Shown here one piece after another: positions 15,792 through 24,107 of a stretch of 28,686 nucleotides of DNA. The notes under the pieces were generated by a model. That model made no database searches. It saw nothing but the letters and a program-made list of their open reading frames with translations, and had not been told where the DNA came from. Source of the stretch: CAZWKQ01 sp964634005 (GTDB taxonomy: Bacteria > Bacteroidota > Bacteroidia > Bacteroidales > JACABE01); the NCBI GenBank assembly GCA_964634005.1, contig CAZWKQ010000022.1, positions 1 to 28,686 on the forward strand, written 5' to 3'. A program made the translations under genes and the position numbers. The number at the start of each line of letters is the position of its first letter. The first letter of the stretch is position 1.

Positions 15792-16127
15792 TTAAATAGG
15801 TTCTTTTATCATGGTAAGCAACATCTTAAATCTTTCGGCTGCATTTACTGCATGGGGAATATTTGCCGGCATTATAATTGACTCACCATTATTGAGTTTA
15901 TAAGCTACTTTGTTTATTTGTATTTCTGCAGTACCTTCCAAAACCTGAACTAATGCATCGAAAGGAGCTGTATGCTCGCTTAGTGATTGCCCTTTATCAA
16001 AGGCAAACAATGAAATATTCCCTGTTTTCTTTTCCAATATTCTTTTGCTTACAATGCTGTTTTCCGAATAATCAATATTATCGCAAAAGTTTATTACACT
16101 TATGTTTGTATTCTTTGTGTTTTCCAT
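15792..16127 (-). CDS. Small cupin-domain protein (cupin_2 type)
   Basis: The 111-residue product is a single-domain cupin with motif 1 GQSLSEHTAPFDALVQVLEG (residues 46-65, His52 and Gln61) and motif 2 PANIPHAV (88-94, His92). These give a plausible three-residue metal site. Proteins of this EHTAPFDALVQVLEG type are often found near Hcp and other anaerobic redox genes. That neighbourhood is seen here, with hcp directly upstream but separated by an intrinsic hairpin. The product is cytosolic, with no signal peptide. A role in the nitrosative or redox response is inferred from context only. Confidence 0.8.
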   Translation of the reverse strand: MENTKNTNISVINFCDNIDYSENSIVSKRILEKKTGNISLFAFDKGQSLSEHTAPFDALVQVLEGTAEIQINKVAYKLNNGESIIMPANIPHAVNAAERFKMLLTMIKEPI

Positions 16128-16139
16128 ATTTTATTTTTT

Positions 16140-16177
16140 AAAAGGTGCTGATATTCCAATTGTTAGAATATCAGCAC
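16140..16177 (-). terminator. Intrinsic terminator or attenuator between hcp and the cupin genes
   Basis: GTGCTGATATTC (16145-16156) and its perfect 12-bp complement (16166-16177) enclose a 9-nt loop. On the minus strand the stem is followed by CTTTTAAAAAATAAAA, so the U-tract is only four residues long. The stem starts about 11 bp after the hcp stop and the tract ends 13 bp before the cupin ATG, so it probably gives partial termination. Confidence 0.7.
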
Positions 16178-16187
16178 TTATGTTTGT

Positions 16188-17837
16188 TTAATTTAAGAAA
16201 ATTTTCATATCATCGTCAACAGTGCCAATACCAGCTATGCCGAAAGTATCGATAAGAATTTTTGCTACATTAGGCGATAAAAATCCAGGAAGAGTTGGTC
16301 CTAAGTGAATGTTTTTGACTCCCAAGTAAAGCAGGGCTAACAATACTATAACGGCTTTTTGTTCATACCATGCAATATTGTATGCAATTGGCAGTTCATT
16401 AATATCGTTTAGATTGAATATTTCTTTAAGTTTCAGAGCAATAACAGCTAATGAGTAAGAATCGTTGCACTGTCCGGCATCAAGAACTCTGGGTATTCCG
16501 CCAATATCACCAAGGGGTAATTTATTATAACGGTATTTGGCGCAACCCGCTGTTAGAATTATTGTATCTTTTGGTAATTTTTCCGCAAATTCGGTATAAT
16601 AGCTTCTATCTTTCATACGGCCATCACAACCTGCCATAACAAAAAATTTCTTCACAGCACCTGACTTCACTGCATCTACTACTTTGTCGGCAAGAGCAAA
16701 AACTTGAGCATGAGCAAATCCGCCAATTATTTCTCCTGTTTCTATTTCTGTAGGCGGTTGGCATTTTTTTGCATGTTCAATAATTTCCGAAAAGTCTTTC
16801 TGTCCGCCTTTCACTCTGTCAGGAATGTGCTTAAAACCGCTAAAGCCTGCTGCTCCTGTTGTATAAACTTTATCCGAATATTTCGCATTTACCGGAGGAG
16901 GTACAATACAATTGGTTGTGAATAAGATAGGACCGTTGAATGTTTCAAATTCTTCTTTTTGTTTCCACCATGAGTTTCCGTAGTTACCTACAAAATGTTT
17001 GTATTTTTTAAAAGCAGGGTAGTAGTTGGCCGGGAGCATTTCACTGTGTGTATAAACATCAACTCCGGTACCTTCTGTTTGTTTTAGCAGTTCTTCCATA
17101 TCTTTTAAATCGTGTCCGCTGATTAGAATGCCGGGGTTTTTACCAACACCAATGTTTACTTTTGTTATTTCCGGATTTCCGTATGCAGTAGTGTTAGCCT
17201 TGTCGAGAAGTGCCATTGCCGTAACACCATGTTTACCGCATTCCATAACTAATTCTACAAGTTTTTCGGCAGGATGATCTGTTATAGTATCAACTAATGC
17301 TTTTTGCATAAAAGCATACAATTCATTATCTTCCATACCCAAATTGTAGGCATGTTCGGCGTAAGCTGCCATCCCTTTTACTCCATAAGTCAATAGCTCT
17401 CTTAATGAGCGAATATCCGGATTTTCCGTATTCAGGATACCTACTTTTGATGCTTTTAAATCGAAATCGGCTTCAGAATCTGCATACCAAGTTGCCGATT
17501 CATGTAAATTGCCTTCCATCTTTATACCTGCATTCTCTACTGTTTTTTTAATTTTTTCTCTTAGTTTTAATGATTTTCTAATTCTTACAATAAAGGCATT
17601 TCTGTCGAAATTTGCATTTGTAATGGTAGTAAAAAGGCTTTCCATTACAAAATGATTTATCTCGTTATCTTCTATCCCTGCTTCTCGGGCTTTAACACTG
17701 TATATTGAAATACCTTTTAAAGTAAACAACAACAAATCTTGCAAATTAGCAACATCGTCGGTTTTACCACATACGCCTTTAATTGTACAACCTGTACCTT
17801 TGGCTGTTTCTTGACATTGAAAACAAAACATACTCAT
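16188..17837 (-). CDS. hcp: Hybrid cluster protein (Hcp, class I)
   Basis: The 549-residue iron-sulfur-oxygen enzyme acts on nitric oxide or hydroxylamine (NO reductase / hydroxylamine reductase activities are reported for the family). The N-terminal cubane ligands are C5, C8, C17 and C23, a CX2CX8CX5C pattern typical of class I Hcp in anaerobes. Hybrid-cluster ligands are all present: His242, Glu266, Cys310, Cys404, Cys432, Cys457, Glu492, each exactly two lower than the published Desulfovibrio vulgaris numbering. There is no sign of truncation. It is the third gene of rrf2-ferredoxin-hcp, 43 bp after the ferredoxin-like gene, and a hairpin follows its stop. The Rrf2 regulator and the ferredoxin-like neighbour fit regulation by NO and supply of electrons, respectively. 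Confidence 0.96.
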   Translation of the reverse strand: MSMFCFQCQETAKGTGCTIKGVCGKTDDVANLQDLLLFTLKGISIYSVKAREAGIEDNEINHFVMESLFTTITNANFDRNAFIVRIRKSLKLREKIKKTVENAGIKMEGNLHESATWYADSEADFDLKASKVGILNTENPDIRSLRELLTYGVKGMAAYAEHAYNLGMEDNELYAFMQKALVDTITDHPAEKLVELVMECGKHGVTAMALLDKANTTAYGNPEITKVNIGVGKNPGILISGHDLKDMEELLKQTEGTGVDVYTHSEMLPANYYPAFKKYKHFVGNYGNSWWKQKEEFETFNGPILFTTNCIVPPPVNAKYSDKVYTTGAAGFSGFKHIPDRVKGGQKDFSEIIEHAKKCQPPTEIETGEIIGGFAHAQVFALADKVVDAVKSGAVKKFFVMAGCDGRMKDRSYYTEFAEKLPKDTIILTAGCAKYRYNKLPLGDIGGIPRVLDAGQCNDSYSLAVIALKLKEIFNLNDINELPIAYNIAWYEQKAVIVLLALLYLGVKNIHLGPTLPGFLSPNVAKILIDTFGIAGIGTVDDDMKIFLN

Positions 17838-17880
17838 AACTTAAATTTTTTAAATTGTTAATTAATTAATTTTAAATATA

Positions 17881-18741
17881 TTATATCCATTCTTCAGATA
17901 TTATTTCTCCTTGTAAACTTATAATTATCGATTTAATCGGAATTTTTCTTGCTGAAGCCTGAACTGCCAATTTTGCAATTTGTAAAAGTCCGCCACAACA
18001 TGGCACTTCCATCATTAATACGCTCAAAGTGTTGATTTTTGCTTCATCTATCATTGCTGATATTTTCTCTATATAAATTTCTTTACCGCTATCGAGTTTA
18101 GGGCATGCAATTGCAAGTGTTTTCCCTTTTAGGAAATGATTGTGAAAGTTGCCATAAGCAAACGCAACACAATCGGCTGCAAGAACAACATCCGAATTTC
18201 TGAAGTAGCTTGCAACAGGATTTAAAAGATGAAGTTGAACAGGCCATTGTCTTAATTGTGAATTAATTTTTATTTCATTGCTTGTTTGTATATTTTGTTC
18301 AGCCTGATTTCTAAAATCCATAACTTTCATGCCCGGGCAACCACCTGAATGTTTGTGACTTTTATTTTCTTCCTTTTCAATAAGTGAGCTTAAGTCAATG
18401 TTTATATTATTTCTTTTTAAATAATCAACACCTTGATTAAAAAACTCTGTTTCACCGTGGTCTTTCAAATGCTTTAAGTGTGCCAATACTGTTTTTTGTC
18501 CCTTTTTCGAAATTCTTTCCATAACTGCTTCTTCGTTGTAAGGTTCAGCTTCACGTTCTTCAAGCTCAATAGCTCCTACCGGGCAATCGCCAATACATGC
18601 ACCTAAGCCGTCGCAGTAGAGTTCACTTATCATTCGTGCCTTCCCGTCGATTAATTGTAAAGCACCTTCGTGGCATCCGCTAACGCATAAGCCGCATCCG
18701 TTGCATTTCTCTTCATCTATTTTTATTATGGTTCTTTTCAT
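17881..18741 (-). CDS. Ferredoxin-like iron-sulfur protein, possible Hcp electron donor
   Basis: The 286-residue product has an N-terminal bacterial ferredoxin domain. The first cluster is complete: C13, C16, C19, C23 (CNGCGLCVSGCHEG). The second has C43, C49 and C53 (CDGLGACIGDCPVG), lacking the second Cys of CxxC at residue 46 (Leu), so it may hold a 3Fe-4S cluster. The C-terminal part (about 170-286) has further cysteines (ADCVAFAYG, IACPKL, VPCCGG) typical of this family but of unclear role. It sits between rrf2 and hcp with 11 and 43 bp gaps and is probably co-expressed. An electron-transfer role towards Hcp is inferred from position; E. coli uses Hcr for that, which is not present here. 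Confidence 0.75.
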   Translation of the reverse strand: MKRTIIKIDEEKCNGCGLCVSGCHEGALQLIDGKARMISELYCDGLGACIGDCPVGAIELEEREAEPYNEEAVMERISKKGQKTVLAHLKHLKDHGETEFFNQGVDYLKRNNINIDLSSLIEKEENKSHKHSGGCPGMKVMDFRNQAEQNIQTSNEIKINSQLRQWPVQLHLLNPVASYFRNSDVVLAADCVAFAYGNFHNHFLKGKTLAIACPKLDSGKEIYIEKISAMIDEAKINTLSVLMMEVPCCGGLLQIAKLAVQASARKIPIKSIIISLQGEIISEEWI

Positions 18742-18752
18742 CTTATTTTGTT

Positions 18753-19154
18753 TTAATAAATTAAATCAGATACTTTCGTTTTACTTAAATAATCTTTAAA
18801 TTCTGCCGTAAACTTGCCTGTAAGACCACCAAAAATACATTTGTTAAAAGGGCAAGAACTGCAATTACCTACACAGTTATAATCCTCTATTGTCCCGTCA
18901 ATTAGTTTATACAAATCAAGCAATGAAATTTCAATTGCATTTTTTTTAAGGAAAAATCCTCCCTTAGGGCCTCTTTCTGATGCAATTAATCCGTTTTTGG
19001 TTAACACTTGCATAACTGCCGATAAGTGATTTTTAGAAACATTTATCATCTGAGCCAGCTCATTCGCATTTAGTTTATTTTTACTTTTTGCAATGGCAAC
19101 TGTGCTCTGTATGGCTATTGAAGCAGCTTCTGATATGTTTATTATTTTACTCAA
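18753..19154 (-). CDS. Rrf2-family Fe-S transcription regulator (NsrR/IscR-like)
   Basis: The 133-residue cytosolic regulator has a winged helix with the recognition region LNANELAQMINVSKNHLSAVMQ (about 28-49), wing RGPKGGFFL, and a cysteine patch C94, C98, C101, C106 (NCVGNCSSCPFNKC) that is expected to ligate an iron-sulfur cluster. NsrR and IscR use three cysteines; the fourth here is notable. Linkage to hcp favours an NO-sensing NsrR-like role over IscR, but that is inference. It is the first gene of its unit, 11 bp before the ferredoxin gene. Just upstream is a strong promoter overlapped by a 38-bp imperfect palindrome, suggesting autoregulation. Confidence 0.88.
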   Translation of the reverse strand: MSKIINISEAASIAIQSTVAIAKSKNKLNANELAQMINVSKNHLSAVMQVLTKNGLIASERGPKGGFFLKKNAIEISLLDLYKLIDGTIEDYNCVGNCSSCPFNKCIFGGLTGKFTAEFKDYLSKTKVSDLIY

Positions 19155-19160
19155 TTTGTA

Positions 19161-19217
19161 AATATATATTTAAGTATTTGAATACGCAAATATATATTAC
19201 ATTATTGCTTTGACAAA
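19161..19217 (-). promoter_or_regulatory. Promoter and candidate Rrf2 operator for the rrf2-hcp operon
   Basis: On the minus strand TTTG (19217-19214), a 19-bp spacer and TATATTTG (19194-19187) form an ideal Bacteroidota promoter, with transcription starting near 19181, about 27 nt before the rrf2 ATG. A palindrome spans 19161-19198: 18-bp arms around a 2-bp centre with 16 of 18 positions paired and a GTATT/AATAC core. It covers the -7 box and start site, so a protein bound there would block initiation. Confidence 0.72.
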
Positions 19218-19220
19218 ATT

Positions 19221-19486
19221 TTATATTGTTAAAATATGGTTAATTATTGTAATGTGTTATAAATCAAAATTATCAATTGGAGGTTGAAGCGTTACTGTAT
19301 TAATTTCTGATGAATCATTATAATTTATTAGTCATAGAAACTTTTACATTGGTTTTATTAGCAAATGATTAGATTTTATCACGATTTTTCATTAGGAATG
19401 CAATTAATTTATGAAATTATTTATAGACAATCAGATTTAGAGAATTTTGGATTTTATACTTAATATTTGATTATTTTTTAAGCATT
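19221..19486. other. Intergenic region between rrf2 promoter and RND operon terminator
   Basis: This AT-rich stretch lies upstream of rrf2 and downstream of the efflux operon (gap 19155-19538 overall). I find no supported gene, RNA or repeat in it. The only open frame from an ATG is a 32-codon one on the plus strand (19365-19463), which has no recognisable features. Confidence 0.6.
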
Positions 19487-19521
19487 GAAAAATAAAAAAG
19501 GGGCTGAATTTCAGCCCCTTT
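19487..19521 (-). terminator. Rho-independent terminator of the efflux operon
   Basis: AAGGGGCTGA (19498-19507) pairs with TCAGCCCCTT (19511-19520) around a 3-nt loop, extendable by one A-T pair. Read on the minus strand the stem is followed by TTTTTTATTTTT. It begins 18-20 bp after the pump gene's stop codon and closes the tetR-tolC-MFP-RND unit. Confidence 0.9.
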
Positions 19522-19538
19522 AAATTGATTTTATCAGG

Positions 19539-22500
19539 TTAGTTTATGGTTTTTAATGCCATTCTGTTTGATTTTCTTCTGGCTAATCTTACTTTAAAAG
19601 AATATACAATAAGGTACATAGCGGGTATAAATATCAATGTCAGGAAAGTTGCAAAACTAAGCCCAAAAATTATAGTCCACGCTAAAGAACCAAAGAATGC
19701 CACATTATCTCCTCCGAAATGGATATGAGGATTTAATGATATAAACAAAGAAGCAAAGTCGATGTTTAAGCCGATAGCGAGAGGAATAAGACCTAGAATG
19801 GTTGCAGAAGCGGTAAGTAAAACAGGGGTAATACGTGTTTTACCTGCCATAACAATAGCTTCACGGGTTTTGTAGCCGCGTTCTTTCAAAACGTCGGTAA
19901 ATTCTACAAGCAAAATCCCGTTTCTTACCACAATTCCGGCTAATGCTACTATACCCATACCTGTCATTATTATAGAAATCGGCATACCAAAAATAATAAA
20001 ACCTAACAATACTCCGATAATACTGAAGAATACTTCGGAAAATATTATCAAAGGTTTACTTATAGAGTTAAATTGAGTTATCATTATAAACATAATAAGG
20101 AATATCGACAATAGCATAGCTTTACTTAGAAAAGCCATCGATTCTTTTTGGTCTTCCTGTTCTCCGGTTAGTTTTATATCTACTCCTTCTTTTTTATTAT
20201 ATCTTGGTAAGTTCTTTTTTATTTCACTTACAATTGAATTGGCATTATAACCGTCGATGACATTTGAAGATAGTGTAATTATTCTTTTTAAGTTCTTGCG
20301 TTTAATTCCGCCGTAGGCATTGTCGTAGCTTATTTTAGCAACCGAAGCAAGCGGTATATGACGTAGCATTCCCGAATTCATATCACGATAAGTGATAATC
20401 ATACTTAAAATTTTATCGATATTTTTTCTTTGGTCTTCTTTCAATCTCAGTTGGATAGGATATTGGTCTTCCTCTTCGCGATATTTTGACATTTCTTTAC
20501 CGTAGATAGCATTTCTTATTTCCATCCCTATCTGTGCAGTAGTAATCCCTTCATGATTAGCTCTTTCGCGGTCGATATCGATAATAATTTCTGGTTTGCT
20601 GATATTAAAATCTGATTTTAATTCTTCTATTCCTTGTATGTGAAGAGAATCGATAAAAGCTTTGAATTCTATGGAAGTTTTAATAATGTCATCAAGGTTT
20701 TCACCGCTGATTTCAATATTAATAGGTTTACCGACAGGAGGTCCGTTTCTGTTTTGATCTACGGTTATTTCTGTTCCGGGAATCCCTTTTACTGCATCTC
20801 TTATTTTATTCAGATATTGCATGGTGGATTCTCCTTTTCTTTTTGCAAATTCAACAAAAGCTACAGTAACTTTCCCTACGTGTGATGAGCTTGTTTTATT
20901 GTCGAAAATATCTTCAGACGCATTTAAAGCTACATTTGAAATAATTGATTCAACAATCGGATTATTTTCGCCGACAACATTATATATTTTGTCTTGAACA
21001 ATTTTTGTAATTGAGTCGGTTTTAGCTGCGTCGGTTCCAACTGGCAGTTTTATGTATGCGTATATATAATTCGGGTCGTTCTTGGGAAAGAAAATTACTT
21101 TGGGCTTGGCAATACCTGTGATAATTATTGTAACAATAAATAAACCTATCAAACTCCATAATAATCGGTATGGTCTGCGTGATTTAATAAAGAAACGAAG
21201 TAAGTTCTCGTATTTATCCATTAATGCAGGGATAAAATGATTTTTGAATTTACGTAAAATCTTTGCCATATAGAAGTTGTGCAGCATAAACGAAATACCG
21301 ATAAATATCGAGAAGTTTCCAATCCCGGGTAACCTCATCAAATGAAACAGAAGTCCGATTACGCCAAATATTATTCCTACTGTCCATATTTTTTTCTTAC
21401 TCAATATATGACTTTCATCGTCATCGTGTTTCATAAAAGTAACAGCGAATACAGGATTGAAGATATATGCAACAATAAGTGAGGCAAAAAGAGTGATGAT
21501 TAATGTAACCGGTATAAAATACATAAATTTTCCGACTATACCCGGCCAGAATGCTAACGGGAAAAACGGAGCCAATGTAGTGAGTGTTCCTGATAAAATA
21601 GGAATAAATACTTCGCCGGCAGCATATTTTGCTGATTGTACTATATCGTATTTACCTTTGTTTTGCATAAAAATTCTATGGGTATTTTCAATAACAACAA
21701 TAGCATCGTCCACAACTATACCCAATGCGAAGATAAATGCAAACATTACAAGCATATTCATTGTGAAATCGATTCCGGGCATGACAATATAGGCCAATGC
21801 CATCGAAAGAGGTACCGAAAGTCCGACAAACAAAGCATTAGTCAGACCCATAAAGAACATTAATACAATAGTAACAAGAATAAACCCGATTATAATTGTG
21901 TTATTAAGGTCAGCAAGAGTTGTACGTGTATGAACTGACATATCGCCTGTAATTACTACGTTTAGTTTTGACGGGAACTTCTCTTTTTTCATTTTTTCGA
22001 TAACATTTTTTATTTTATCGGAAGCTTCGAGAAGGTTTTCGCCACTTTTTTTAATGACGTTCAAAGTAATTACGTTTTTTCTGTTGAGTGAAGCATAGCT
22101 TTCTTTTTCTTTAAAATCGTCTTTTATTTCGGCTATATCTTTTAAATATACTAATGCTCCGCTTGAAGAAGTAATAACAATATTTTTTATAACATCAAGA
22201 TCTTTAAATTCACCGGTAATTCTGATACTTCTTCTTGTACCGTCCATTGCTATTGTACCGCCCGAAATAGTTACATTTTCGGATGAAACTGCTCTTGAAA
22301 TATCTGATAAAGTTGCTCCGGCAGCTTGTAGCTTAAACATATCAACATTAACCTGAATTTCACGCTCTAATGCACCCACAATATCAACTCTTGTTATTTC
22401 TTTGAACGATTCGATTTCATCCTGAAGCATATCGGCATATTTCTTAATTTTATCCAATTCGTAATCTCCCGACAAATTGATATACATTATCGGAATTTCC

Positions 22501-22928
22501 GAAAAATCGATTTCCATTACCGATGGGTCTTGCGGCAAATCGTTAGGCAAATCACTTTTCGATTTATCTACTGCGTCTTTTACTTTTTGCTTGGCATCGG
22601 CAACTTCAACGTCGGTATTAAACTCTATTACTATTGTTGAAAAATCCTGAATAGAATTACTGGTTATTTTTTTTACTCCATTTATCGACTTCAGGTTTTT
22701 TTCAATGGGTCGAGTAACAAGATTTTCAATATCGGTAGGAGAAGTACCAGGATAAACTGTGTTTACTATCATTGTCGGAATCACAAGTTCTGGGAATTGC
22801 TCTTTTGGTATAGTATTGTAGCTGATAATGCCGAAAATACTTATTATTATTGCCAAAACATATATACTTGTTTTATTATCGATAGCCCAACTTGTGCCGA
22901 AAAATTCTTTTATCTTTACGTTTTTCAT
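19539..22928 (-). CDS. RND efflux transporter permease (AcrB/HAE family)
   Basis: The 1129-residue inner-membrane proton antiporter has the standard TM1, porter domain and TM2-6 layout, repeated in the second half. The proton-relay pair is Asp407-Asp408 (LGIVVDDAIVVIEN), the same numbers as in AcrB. The TM10 lysine of AcrB (SAKNAIL) is replaced by Arg here (VVRNGILLVEF). Length exceeds AcrB (1049) because of an insertion after TM6 with hydrophobic segments WTVGIIFGVIGLLF and FSIFIGISFMLHNF, which is frequent in Bacteroidota. The MFP gene lies 29 bp upstream, and the TolC and TetR genes complete the pump and its regulator. Substrates (drugs, bile salts, dyes or metals) cannot be read from the sequence; the intact DD pair and four-gene set make it a likely drug-type system. 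Confidence 0.93.
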   Translation of the reverse strand: MKNVKIKEFFGTSWAIDNKTSIYVLAIIISIFGIISYNTIPKEQFPELVIPTMIVNTVYPGTSPTDIENLVTRPIEKNLKSINGVKKITSNSIQDFSTIVIEFNTDVEVADAKQKVKDAVDKSKSDLPNDLPQDPSVMEIDFSEIPIMYINLSGDYELDKIKKYADMLQDEIESFKEITRVDIVGALEREIQVNVDMFKLQAAGATLSDISRAVSSENVTISGGTIAMDGTRRSIRITGEFKDLDVIKNIVITSSSGALVYLKDIAEIKDDFKEKESYASLNRKNVITLNVIKKSGENLLEASDKIKNVIEKMKKEKFPSKLNVVITGDMSVHTRTTLADLNNTIIIGFILVTIVLMFFMGLTNALFVGLSVPLSMALAYIVMPGIDFTMNMLVMFAFIFALGIVVDDAIVVIENTHRIFMQNKGKYDIVQSAKYAAGEVFIPILSGTLTTLAPFFPLAFWPGIVGKFMYFIPVTLIITLFASLIVAYIFNPVFAVTFMKHDDDESHILSKKKIWTVGIIFGVIGLLFHLMRLPGIGNFSIFIGISFMLHNFYMAKILRKFKNHFIPALMDKYENLLRFFIKSRRPYRLLWSLIGLFIVTIIITGIAKPKVIFFPKNDPNYIYAYIKLPVGTDAAKTDSITKIVQDKIYNVVGENNPIVESIISNVALNASEDIFDNKTSSSHVGKVTVAFVEFAKRKGESTMQYLNKIRDAVKGIPGTEITVDQNRNGPPVGKPINIEISGENLDDIIKTSIEFKAFIDSLHIQGIEELKSDFNISKPEIIIDIDRERANHEGITTAQIGMEIRNAIYGKEMSKYREEEDQYPIQLRLKEDQRKNIDKILSMIITYRDMNSGMLRHIPLASVAKISYDNAYGGIKRKNLKRIITLSSNVIDGYNANSIVSEIKKNLPRYNKKEGVDIKLTGEQEDQKESMAFLSKAMLLSIFLIMFIMITQFNSISKPLIIFSEVFFSIIGVLLGFIIFGMPISIIMTGMGIVALAGIVVRNGILLVEFTDVLKERGYKTREAIVMAGKTRITPVLLTASATILGLIPLAIGLNIDFASLFISLNPHIHFGGDNVAFFGSLAWTIIFGLSFATFLTLIFIPAMYLIVYSFKVRLARRKSNRMALKTIN

Positions 22929-22957
22929 TTTTTTCGATTTTATTTAAATGAAAAGGA

Positions 22958-24079
22958 TTAAATATTAGTTTTTATAAATTCACCATCTTCAAGATTCTGG
23001 AAACCTGTGGTAATTATTAAATCGCCTTCTGATAATCCTTCTGTAATTTCGATGTTTCCGTTATAATTCATTCCTGTTTTAATATATTTTTTAGCTGATA
23101 CAAGTTTGTTATCCTTTTTAATAGCAACAAATACAAATGATCCGCTTGCGTCTTTTTGAATTAAGCTAACAGGAATAACAAAAGCTTTAGGATTCTTGTA
23201 ATCGTTTATCTTTACTAATGCTATCATATTAGCTCTGAATTCAAGTTTTCCTGAGTTTAATCTCGATTCTATAGTAAATGTTCTATTTGTAGGGTTTATA
23301 TATTTGCTTGCAAATGAAATATTTGATTCAATTTCTTCATTAAAATCAGGGAATTTTATATAAACCTTATCGCCTTTTCTAACTTTTGGAGAATATGCTT
23401 CGGCAACTTCGGCAGTAACTTTAATTTTACTGAAATTTACCATTCTGAATGCCGGCATATTAGGAGCAGGTGAAGTTACTTGACCAACTTTAACCCCTAC
23501 TTCTTCTATGGTTCCGCTTATTGGTGCCGTTATTTTTGCCATACTCAATTGTTCGTTCAGTGTTGCCATCTTCTTTTCAAGAGCCTCTTTATTGTTTTTT
23601 GCAGTTAGGTATTGAACTTCAGACCCAATTTTTTTCTCCCAAAGATTTTTTTGTTTATTGTACAAATTGTTGGCAAAATTTAATTGTGTCTGCAATTCTT
23701 CAATTGATTGCTTTATAACTGCATCGTCAATCTGTGCCAGAACTTGACCTTTTTTAACGGCATCTCCTTCTTTAACATATATTGCAGTTACAATACCCGA
23801 CATTTTGGGTGCTATGTAAATATTATCTTCACCGTCAACTTTCCCTTGAACTTCAATATAGTGATTAAACTCCTGAGGTTTTATTTCAGATATTTCTACT
23901 AGAATTACTTTTTGTGTAGAATCGCCGTTACTTGCTTTTAATTCCGACTGAAGCTTTTCGATTTTTTGAGTTAATTCTTCTCTTTGTTTGAGTAATTTCT
24001 GAAGTTCATTTTGCTTATTGTTGTTTTTGCATCCAAAAGCAACTATTAATAGGCTTATAATTACAATTATTTTTTTCAT
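22958..24079 (-). CDS. RND periplasmic adaptor (membrane fusion) lipoprotein
   Basis: The 373-residue adaptor links the RND pump to the outer-membrane channel. It has a lipoprotein signal with Cys at residue 18 (IVAFGC), then a coiled coil (LQKLLKQREELTQKIEKLQSE...), the lipoyl/barrel-sandwich segment (GIVTAIYVKEGDAVKKGQVLAQID), an α-helical hairpin (LQTQLNFANNLYNKQKNLWEKK...), the return lipoyl half (ITAPISGTIEEVGVKVGQ) and a β-barrel/membrane-proximal part (GDLIITTGFQNL). I chose the ATG at 24079 because it puts the lipobox at the correct distance; the in-frame TTG at 24106 adds nine residues before it. It lies between the tolC and RND genes and is co-transcribed with both. Confidence 0.92.
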   Translation of the reverse strand: MKKIIVIISLLIVAFGCKNNNKQNELQKLLKQREELTQKIEKLQSELKASNGDSTQKVILVEISEIKPQEFNHYIEVQGKVDGEDNIYIAPKMSGIVTAIYVKEGDAVKKGQVLAQIDDAVIKQSIEELQTQLNFANNLYNKQKNLWEKKIGSEVQYLTAKNNKEALEKKMATLNEQLSMAKITAPISGTIEEVGVKVGQVTSPAPNMPAFRMVNFSKIKVTAEVAEAYSPKVRKGDKVYIKFPDFNEEIESNISFASKYINPTNRTFTIESRLNSGKLEFRANMIALVKINDYKNPKAFVIPVSLIQKDASGSFVFVAIKKDNKLVSAKKYIKTGMNYNGNIEITEGLSEGDLIITTGFQNLEDGEFIKTNI

Positions 24080-24107
24080 TATATTAAATTTTAATGTGTT
24101 AACCAAT

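Noticed and set aside
17845..17880. TTAATTAATTAA palindrome between the ferredoxin-like gene and hcp
   Set aside because: Simple AT repeat in a short operon gap; no promoter spacing and no reason to call it an operator.
19365..19463. 32-codon open frame on the plus strand in the rrf2 upstream gap
   Set aside because: No recognisable domain, no ribosome-binding signal or promoter, and length within chance for AT-rich DNA.
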